Source: Pedobacter sp. (lineage in GTDB: Bacteria > Bacteroidota > Bacteroidia > Sphingobacteriales > Sphingobacteriaceae). Taken from it: a DNA stretch of 5,893 nt. Below the pieces are notes generated by a model. It was not told the origin of the DNA, did no database searches, and worked only from the letters and a program-made list of their open reading frames with translations. Location of the stretch: NCBI GenBank assembly GCA_028287885.1, contig JAQBOT010000134.1:1-5893 (forward strand), read 5' to 3'. How positions within the stretch are numbered: the stretch's first letter is position 1; every line of letters begins with the position of its first letter. Shown here one piece after another: positions 1 through 4,879 of the stretch. The translations under genes and the position numbers were made by a program.

Positions 1-340
1 TCAACTGTATGATATCAAGTTCCCTGTTGATGTCCGTTTCGGCAAATTCTCCATACTGACCTTGCCCAGCGTCGTTTACTAAAACGTTAATGTTAATTGA
101 CCTCCGCTTTACTTCTTCATATATTTCAAAAGGGCTTTCTTTCTTGAACAGATCCTTTGCAATTGGAATAACTTCTACGTTGTAAGTAGATTTAAACTCT
201 AGAGCGATGCGTTCGAGTGCTTCAGCATTTCTCGCCACGATAACCAGGCTGTACTGTGCGCCCGCAAATAGCTTTGCAATTTCGTAACCGATTCCGCTGG
301 TCGCACCGGTTACCAGGGCGTATCTCTGTGTTGTTAACAT
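1..340 (-). CDS. Short-chain dehydrogenase/reductase (SDR), N-terminal part
   Basis: This is the first 113 residues of a classical SDR oxidoreductase; the rest lies beyond the left edge. The Rossmann fold is clear: a beta strand (YALV) leads into the cofactor glycine motif TGATSGIG at residues 11-18. A basic Arg sits in ARN at 36-38 after the second strand, which in this family usually means NADP(H) preference. An Asp follows at 63 (KDL). The structural motif after beta-4 reads NDAG at 89-92, where most SDRs have NNAG. The catalytic Ser-Tyr-Lys residues would be downstream and cannot be seen, so substrate and activity are open. The ATG at 338-340 is chosen because it sits ten residues before the glycine motif, the usual SDR spacing. 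No Shine-Dalgarno sequence precedes it, only an A-rich stretch. The receiver gene lies upstream on the same strand, 132 bp away, with no sign of functional coupling. Confidence 0.93.
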   Translation of the reverse strand, partial: MLTTQRYALVTGATSGIGYEIAKLFAGAQYSLVIVARNAEALERIALEFKSTYNVEVIPIAKDLFKKESPFEIYEEVKRRSININVLVNDAGQGQYGEFAETDINRELDIIQL

Positions 341-472
341 ACTTTTTTGTTTAGTTAATGATATGAAACAACCCAGCTAAATTCTTCAGGTTTTATAAAA
401 ACACAAAAGCCGTAATTACATCAACTATTAAGGGTACTTAAACGATTGGGCGGTATATTACTTAAGAATCAA

Positions 473-853
473 CTACTTAGCTCCATAGTAAACTGGAGAT
501 TGTTGTTCTAACAGGGATTTCACAAGTCTGGCGAAATAGTCAATGTCAAATGGCTTGGATAGATAGATGTCAGCGTTACAGTCGGCCGAGAAAGTTTCCA
601 GGCCAACGCCTGTTGAGGTAAGTACAATTGGTTTGTTAAATTGATTGCTGCCTGTTTTTAGTTGTTTACACAGTTCACAACCCGTTTTGCCTTTTGAAAA
701 CTCGTCTATTATTAAAAGATCGCAATTATGAGAATTATTGTATTCTTGATTAGCTCCAGAAGAAAACACTTCGATCCCTTCTTCTTCTAAAATTAACCGC
801 ATGATTTCGGTACATTCTTCATTGTCCTGGATTAACATCACTCTTTTTCTCAT
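473..853 (-). CDS. Stand-alone response regulator receiver (REC) domain protein
   Basis: A 126-residue protein that is entirely one CheY-like receiver domain with no output domain. Visible landmarks are the probable phospho-acceptor Asp50 (DLLIID), the switch Ser80 in PIVLTST, and the conserved Lys100-Pro101 (LSKPF), all correctly spaced. One feature is unusual: the acidic Mg-binding pair that follows beta-1, normally Asp-Asp, reads Gln9-Asp10 (LIQDNEE), so one ligand is lost. The usual MPGMDG after the phospho-Asp is replaced by SKGKTG, which keeps only the final Gly. The C-terminus is a short tail (SPVYYGAK). Such proteins relay phosphate or bind partner kinases as single-domain regulators. 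No histidine kinase is adjacent, so the partner is unknown. The ATG at 851-853 is the only start that includes beta-1. No Shine-Dalgarno is seen. The call as REC is secure; whether it is phosphorylated is not. Confidence 0.92.
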   Translation of the reverse strand: MRKRVMLIQDNEECTEIMRLILEEEGIEVFSSGANQEYNNSHNCDLLIIDEFSKGKTGCELCKQLKTGSNQFNKPIVLTSTGVGLETFSADCNADIYLSKPFDIDYFARLVKSLLEQQSPVYYGAK

Positions 854-976
854 AATCGATCAGATTAAATTGTGAATAGTCAGGAGATGTGTAAACACTT
901 ACTACCATTAGCTACAATTTACTAGAATTCCATGGTATTTTTCCGTTTTCATAAATATATTTTAAATTTTTCAGAA

Positions 977-987
977 TGCAAAGGGTA
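977..987 (-). promoter_or_regulatory. Possible -7 box upstream of the receiver gene
   Basis: Read on the minus strand this is TACCCTTTGCA. It resembles the Bacteroidota -7 element (TAnnTTTG, often TAnnTTTGC) but has one extra base between TA and TTTG. No good TTG -33 element is seen at the expected distance. If used, it would give the receiver gene a leader of about 120 nt. This is a weak candidate based only on sequence similarity. Confidence 0.22.
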
Positions 988-1029
988 TAATTACTTTTTG
1001 TAAACAGCTAATTACCTGTTTGGTATAGT

Positions 1030-1047
1030 ACTATTATTTTGAATAGT
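1030..1047. repeat. Short perfect inverted repeat between receiver and FtsA-like genes
   Basis: ACTATT and AATAGT flank a six-base spacer (ATTTTG), forming a possible 6-bp hairpin in the 283-bp gap. It is A/T-rich and is followed on neither strand by a convincing T-tract, so it is not called a terminator. It may be an operator half-site pair or chance. The rest of this gap shows nothing that I can identify. Confidence 0.25.
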
Positions 1048-1136
1048 GGAGTCGTGTATGTAAATATGCCTTCACATATCTTACATGATGACTCAGCATG
1101 GAGGTGTGTGTTTCTGATCTTTTTTGAACACGTTGG

Positions 1137-2459
1137 TTAATGGTCTAATAAGCCGATTTTTACAAGGCCGATGGCAGTTGCATAATCAGGCCTGTTCCGG
1201 ATGTCGCCGCTCAGTTCTGTTTTAAGAGGTTGCTCTGCAAGGTGTAATGAAGTATTTCCAAGGTGGCACTGAGCTCCGGTAATCTCATGAGCAAGCTCCT
1301 TGAAATATGGCAAGGATGAAGCGCCACCTGTAAAGACGATGCCGAACTTCAGCTTGTCACGCTTTAGCGCATCAGTCACAATCGAGAATGCGATGGAAAT
1401 TAATTCTTCGACCCTTGATTTGATAACTTCGCACAATTCTTTTCTGAAGACCTGCTTAAATTTTGTGCCGTTTAGGATCTTGACCTCAATAAATTCGTTT
1501 AAAGGAATACCATCTGGCTTAACATTACCGAACTGTTTTTTTAGCAATTCTGCCTGTCTCAACTGCAATCCGGTGAAATCGCGAATATCCATGGAAATGT
1601 TATTGCCACCAAGTGGAAAGTTTTCGGTACGAATCAGATTCCCTTTGTTGTAAATGGCAATGCTTGTTACCGCTGCACCAATATCTATTACTGCGACACC
1701 CTCTTCCATCTCTTCATGGCAAAGGACGGCTTCAGCTGTAGCGACTGACGCGGGAACAACATCTTTCAGTACTACATTTGACTGAGCACAGCATTTATAA
1801 AGATATTCTATGGGGACTGAGTTTGCCGTAACAAGCTGGAAGTCTGCTTCAATCCTTCTGCCCGCCATTCCAATAGGGTCTAAAATTCCAGGCTCACTAT
1901 CGATTGTGTAGGGTTTCGCTTGTAGATATATGAGCTTTTCTCCTGCTGGAAGTACCGCGTTATGCATCTCCTGCCGCAAATTGAAGATGTCGTTTTCATT
2001 TATTTCGCTTGCAAGATCATCACGCAGCAAGACCCCATGTTCAACATGGTTGGTAATTGCTCCTGAATAGGAGGCATACACCTCTTGTATGTTTACGTTA
2101 GCTTGTGCCGATGCTACAGATAATGCGAGTTTAATGGCGGCACTAACCTTATTGATGTTTGATATAGACCCACGAATAAGCCCATCGCAGTTTGCTTCGC
2201 CAGTTCCAATTACCTCAATTAAATCATTGGCGGCTAGTTTGCCGACTACAACAGTAATTTTGCTTGAGCCGATATCCAGGCCGACAGCAAATCCCCCTGG
2301 GTTTCTTTTTTTCCGATTTGCAAGGTCAAGCCCTGGCTGTCCTTCCTTTTTTAATGCAGGTGATAGGTCTGTCTGCTTGGGATCTAGTATTGCGTTTATT
2401 TTTGATAGTTGTTTTGAAGTAAAATCATCGAAGATCTTAAACAGGCTTTTTGTATTCAT
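1137..2459 (-). CDS. Divergent FtsA-like actin-fold cell division protein
   Basis: A 440-residue FtsA homologue. FtsA is an actin-like ATPase that tethers FtsZ to the membrane at the division site. Seen here: phosphate-1 motif GLDIGSSKI (60-68); the FtsA-specific 1C subdomain (about 125-215), including the LDPIGMAGRRIEADFQ-type segment (193-208); SVATAEAVL (238-246); and the adenosine motif FTGGASSLPYF (376-386). The phosphate-2 motif, normally DIGGGTTD, reads DIGAAVTS (259-266), losing two Gly, a Thr and the Asp. The protein ends 12 residues after the conserved YATAIGL (426-432), so the linker and amphipathic C-terminal membrane helix of normal FtsA are missing. Instead it has about 55 residues before the actin fold, beginning with a possible amphipathic helix. 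The ATG at 2457-2459 is the only usable start, since the next Met is residue 165. ftsQ, ftsZ and mur genes are not adjacent, so this is probably a paralogue and not the housekeeping ftsA. Function is inferred. Confidence 0.88.
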   Translation of the reverse strand: MNTKSLFKIFDDFTSKQLSKINAILDPKQTDLSPALKKEGQPGLDLANRKKRNPGGFAVGLDIGSSKITVVVGKLAANDLIEVIGTGEANCDGLIRGSISNINKVSAAIKLALSVASAQANVNIQEVYASYSGAITNHVEHGVLLRDDLASEINENDIFNLRQEMHNAVLPAGEKLIYLQAKPYTIDSEPGILDPIGMAGRRIEADFQLVTANSVPIEYLYKCCAQSNVVLKDVVPASVATAEAVLCHEEMEEGVAVIDIGAAVTSIAIYNKGNLIRTENFPLGGNNISMDIRDFTGLQLRQAELLKKQFGNVKPDGIPLNEFIEVKILNGTKFKQVFRKELCEVIKSRVEELISIAFSIVTDALKRDKLKFGIVFTGGASSLPYFKELAHEITGAQCHLGNTSLHLAEQPLKTELSGDIRNRPDYATAIGLVKIGLLDH

Positions 2460-2601
2460 ATTTAAATCTAAAAACAGCGTGGAAGTAACATTAGTATAGC
2501 TGATGGTATTATTACAGATAAGCCGGTCGTTTATTGGTCATTTGTTGAGTCTATAACACATTGAAGCGGTTTTTGATTTTCAACTTCTAACAATTTGCAT
2601 T

Positions 2602-2609
2602 CAAATATA
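2602..2609 (-). promoter_or_regulatory. Candidate -7 promoter box for the FtsA-like gene
   Basis: The minus strand reads TATATTTG, an exact match to the Bacteroidota -7 consensus TAnnTTTG. About 19 bases upstream on that strand is a TTT in place of the ideal TTG -33 element. Transcription would begin near 2597, leaving a leader of about 138 nt before the ATG. The gap 2460-2707 is shared with the divergent methyltransferase gene, for which no clear plus-strand promoter box was found. Confidence 0.4.
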
Positions 2610-2707
2610 GTCATCCTGACATCCGAAATAATATTGTAAATTCATGTGCAACGGAATTGTTAAGCATTGTCTGGAGGGTCAAACTGGTAAAACTTAAATC
2701 AAAGAAT

Positions 2708-3244
2708 ATGAAAGGTATAAAACTTTATTGTTTGGTGTTGCTTTATTTTACCGGCAGCGGTGCAGTTTGGGGGCAGATAAAACCTTTGCTTGACGTACCG
2801 TATGTCCAATCCAGCAGCAACATTGTAAATAGCATGATAAAGCTTGCTAATGTAACGAAAGGTGACATTGTGTACGATCTTGGCTGCGGTGACGGGCGTA
2901 TCATTGTGGCAGCGGCGAAGCAGTTTGGCGCTGTAGGTACCGGCTTTGACATAGACCCTAAGCGGATTGCTGAGGCGAATGCAAATGCAAAAAGCGCCGG
3001 CGTGGCCGATAAAGCGACGTTTGTAGTCGCCGACCTTTTTGATGTTGACTTAACTAAGGCAACAGTGGTAACAATTTACTTGCTTCCTACAGTGAATTTG
3101 CAATTGCGGCCAAAGCTCCTGGCATTAAGACCAGGGACACGGATCGTTTCTCATGCTTTTGGAATGGGCGATTGGAAGCCAGAAAGGATGGAGGAGGTTG
3201 ATGGCTCCACCATTTATCTTTGGATTGTGCCGAAAAGGGAATAA
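2708..3244 (+). CDS. Exported class I SAM-dependent methyltransferase
   Basis: A 178-residue protein with an N-terminal signal peptide (KGIK, then hydrophobic residues 6-20, with likely cleavage after AVWG before Gln23). A compact Rossmann-type methyltransferase follows. SAM motif I is VYDLGCGDGRI (55-65); the acidic end of beta-2 is FDIDP (80-84), whose Asp would hold the ribose; motif II-like residues are VVADLFD (106-112), followed by IYLLP (123-127). The DxGxGDGRI form resembles the lysine methyltransferase group that includes FAM173/ATPSC-KMT, but no substrate can be assigned. I chose the ATG at 2708 over an in-frame TTG at 2657 because the signal peptide starts directly at that Met and the extra 17 residues add nothing recognisable. 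No Shine-Dalgarno lies next to it; a GGAGGG at 2673-2678 is too far upstream. The gene converges with the hydrolase, with 10 bp between stop codons. Export is inferred from the signal sequence alone. Confidence 0.87.
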   Translation: MKGIKLYCLVLLYFTGSGAVWGQIKPLLDVPYVQSSSNIVNSMIKLANVTKGDIVYDLGCGDGRIIVAAAKQFGAVGTGFDIDPKRIAEANANAKSAGVADKATFVVADLFDVDLTKATVVTIYLLPTVNLQLRPKLLALRPGTRIVSHAFGMGDWKPERMEEVDGSTIYLWIVPKRE

Positions 3245-3254
3245 TCCATGTGAA

Positions 3255-4052
3255 TTAAGGTGCTAACAGAAACTCATCGATCATGGCTACAAACAGGTCG
3301 GGAACTCGGCTGGTTTGATTCTGAGACATGGCTTCACCCATGTAGCTGCCATGGGTGCCAGGAATTATGGCGAGTTGGCCTTTAGGAAATAGCCGGTACA
3401 TTTCGACAGCATGTTCCGGCCTTATAACATCTTGATCACCGACAACAACTAGCGTAGGCGCTGTAATCGAGCGAAGATATCCTTCGGGCCAGTCTTTGAA
3501 TGTCTGCATACGCTGACGATCTTTCTTAAACATGTTCAATAAGGCGGCTGGATCGTTATTGATCTTTAGATACTCATCCTTATAGACCTGCGGCATGTCG
3601 GCGAAGGATGCCTTGTCCATTCCGGTCCAGAATGCAGCATCCATACCCTGTCTTGTGTAGAATGACGACGCGAGGATCAGTTTCCGTGGGAGCTCTGAAT
3701 GGCGGATTGCAAGCTGCATCGCCGTATTTCCGCCGTTGCTGAAACCAAAGACGTCAGCGCTTTGAACTTCCAATTGGCTCAATAATTCAGCTACGTCATC
3801 CGCATCCTGCTCAAAGCTTTCTGGAGCCTCTCTGTCGGATGTGTGCCCATGCGCCTGCAACTCTACAGCGATTACCATATGGTTTGCTGCGAGTGCTGGC
3901 AATACCTTACAAAAATTCGTGTTTATGGTTGAGCCGCCTCCGTGTATAAGAACAAGCGGGAAGCCGTTGCCATGAATCTCATAATACATTTTGATGCCGT
4001 TTACCTCGGCATACTGTTGAGTAGGGGTTTCCGTTGGAAGGCTTGCTTTCAT
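3255..4052 (-). CDS. Alpha/beta hydrolase
   Basis: A 265-residue cytoplasmic alpha/beta-fold hydrolase of normal length with a complete triad. The oxyanion motif is HGGG (37-40), the nucleophile elbow is GFSNGG with Ser105 (103-108), the acid is Asp208 in VVGDQD (203-208), and the base is His234 in PGTHGS (231-236). The segment AVELQAHGHTSDR (62-74) is the usual strand and loop before the nucleophile in this group. A helical cap lies between about 134 and 195. There is no signal peptide; the start is followed directly by a short polar lead and the first strand (AEVNGIKMYYEIHG). Homologues act on esters, lactones, C-C bonds or epoxides; nothing here fixes the substrate. The ATG at 4050-4052 is the natural family start. 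The gene converges with the methyltransferase, and no terminator hairpin is visible in the 10-bp gap. Confidence 0.93.
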   Translation of the reverse strand: MKASLPTETPTQQYAEVNGIKMYYEIHGNGFPLVLIHGGGSTINTNFCKVLPALAANHMVIAVELQAHGHTSDREAPESFEQDADDVAELLSQLEVQSADVFGFSNGGNTAMQLAIRHSELPRKLILASSFYTRQGMDAAFWTGMDKASFADMPQVYKDEYLKINNDPAALLNMFKKDRQRMQTFKDWPEGYLRSITAPTLVVVGDQDVIRPEHAVEMYRLFPKGQLAIIPGTHGSYMGEAMSQNQTSRVPDLFVAMIDEFLLAP

Positions 4053-4173
4053 ACTTATCAGCTATTGTTCAATCAAAGAATTCATTTCATGATTTTGAAT
4101 TAAAATCTTTCCATGACTATGGTTATTTCAGTATACAAGTTAAGATGATATTTGTGATTTTGGACGCACTTTA

Positions 4174-4202
4174 CAAACATATATAAGTTGCCGCTATGTT
4201 TG
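4174..4202. promoter_or_regulatory. Dyad of two divergent -7-like boxes upstream of the hydrolase
   Basis: CAAACATA (4174-4181), 13 bases, then TATGTTTG (4195-4202) form a perfect 8-bp inverted repeat with arm centres 21 bp apart, two helical turns. Each arm read outward is TATGTTTG, an exact TAnnTTTG -7 consensus. The left arm faces the hydrolase and would give it a leader of about 115 nt; the right arm faces toward the tRNA terminator. No clear TTG -33 element is present for either, so the dyad might equally be an operator for a dimeric regulator. The sequence is seen directly; its role is inferred. Confidence 0.42.
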
Positions 4203-4230
4203 AGGTCCGAATGGTAAATGAGTATAAACG

Positions 4231-4267
4231 AAAAAAGCCTCTAAATCTAAGATTTAAAGGCTTTTTC
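4231..4267 (-). terminator. Intrinsic terminator of tRNA-Pro
   Basis: A strong hairpin begins three bases after the tRNA 3' end. Nine pairs (AAAAAGCCT with AGGCTTTTT), one C-A mismatch, then six pairs (TAAATC with GATTTA) enclose a TAA loop. On the minus strand the stem ends in a run of T residues, as expected of a Rho-independent terminator. The A/T-flanked symmetry means it could also stop plus-strand transcripts. Confidence 0.88.
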
Positions 4268-4269
4268 TG

Positions 4270-4343
4270 TCGGGGTGGCAGGATTCGAACCTACGACCTC
4301 CACATCCCAAATGTGGCGCGATACCGGGCTACGCTACACCCCG
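4270..4343 (-). tRNA. tRNA-Pro (anticodon UGG)
   Basis: A 74-nt cloverleaf on the minus strand. The acceptor stem is CGGGGTG/CACCCCG with discriminator A. The D stem is short (GCG/CGC). The anticodon stem CCACA/TGTGG encloses TTTGGGA, so the anticodon is TGG (4307-4309), followed by G37 as expected for proline tRNAs. The variable loop is AGGTC, and the T arm GTAGG/CCTGC (one G-T pair) encloses TTCGAAT. The CCA tail is not encoded, so it must be added after transcription. It has its own promoter and terminator. No duplicated 3' end was found nearby, so there is no sign of integration at this tRNA. Confidence 0.98.
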
Positions 4344-4390
4344 AACTGGTGTTTACAACTTAGAATTTAACTTCTTCCGTTGTTTGGGAT

Positions 4391-4400
4391 TGCAAAAGTA
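4391..4400 (-). promoter_or_regulatory. Promoter -7 box of tRNA-Pro
   Basis: The minus strand reads TACTTTTGCA, matching TAnnTTTG followed by CA, the form common at strong Bacteroidota stable-RNA promoters. Transcription would start near 4385 and leave about 40 nt of leader to be trimmed by RNase P. Upstream of it is a very A/T-rich tract (about 4411-4443) that may act as an UP-like or -33 region; a perfect TTG is not seen. Confidence 0.62.
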
Positions 4401-4486
4401 GAACTTTTACTTTAATAAAAAAATATATTTTAAAATATATTATCTGATTTCAATTCCTTTACAGAATCCTCTGTTTTGGTGTGCTG

Positions 4487-4494
4487 CAAATGTA
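4487..4494 (-). promoter_or_regulatory. Possible second, upstream -7 box for tRNA-Pro
   Basis: The minus strand reads TACATTTG followed by CAGC, again an exact TAnnTTTG match with the trailing CA. It lies about 94 bp upstream of the first box in the same orientation. No -33 element is evident. It may be a tandem promoter, a remnant or chance. Confidence 0.28.
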
Positions 4495-4879
4495 GGATAT
4501 TAAATGAAATAAGCGAATTGTATTGTAGCTATTACTTAATAGGAACGTGTAATCAGTTCACGATCAACAAGAAAAAATTTATTGGATGGATTATTTGAAG
4601 GCTTTATTTTTATTTTATATCCATATTTATGGATCTCAGCACCATTTAAGTAATCGAAATCGCCAAGTCAAAAGCCAGATTCTACCTGATCAAGTATTAT
4701 TTAGCCGACATTAACTATCTTTTAGAAAGCACGATTGGTATACTTATAAGTAATTGCCTAAAGAATATAGATTTCAGGGCCGCTCGATCTTCTTACCTAA
4801 GCCAGCTGAAAAATCCAGTTAAACCTATATATTAGCCCAAAATCTATGTATTAACGCAACACCAGCAAACCCAATCTAC

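Larger units (their letters stand above)
4345..4879. other. 535-bp A/T-rich intergenic region
   Basis: Apart from the tRNA promoter boxes at its left end, this gap holds nothing I can name. A plus-strand frame is open from 4650 to a TAG at 4833-4835 (61 codons), but it has no ATG, GTG start context or recognisable motif, and it is followed by stop codons before the asparaginase. It is not called as a gene. A plus-strand TATCTTTT at about 4724 is a near match to the -7 consensus and could serve the asparaginase gene, but this is weak. Confidence 0.6.

Noticed and set aside
428..441. Hairpin TTAAG-GGTA-CTTAA downstream of the receiver gene
   Set aside because: Only five weak pairs and no T-tract on the minus strand, so it does not qualify as a terminator.
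1300..1653. Open frame of 117 codons on the plus strand
   Set aside because: It lies wholly antisense to the conserved FtsA-like gene and encodes no recognisable domain; it is a shadow of that gene.
2089..2499. Open frame of 136 codons on the plus strand
   Set aside because: Antisense to the N-terminal half of the FtsA-like gene, with low-complexity hydrophobic content and no family resemblance.
2657..2707. TTG start for the methyltransferase, adding 17 residues
   Set aside because: It would place a charged, unrelated stretch before a well-formed signal peptide that starts exactly at the ATG at 2708.
4270..4343. tRNA-Pro as an integration site for a mobile element
   Set aside because: No repeat of the tRNA 3' end and no integrase or phage-like gene is present in the window.
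4650..4835. A 61-codon plus-strand open frame in the tRNA-asparaginase gap
   Set aside because: It has no ATG and no plausible alternative start with a ribosome site, shows no recognisable motif, and such a length is expected by chance in a 535-bp A/T-rich gap read in six frames.
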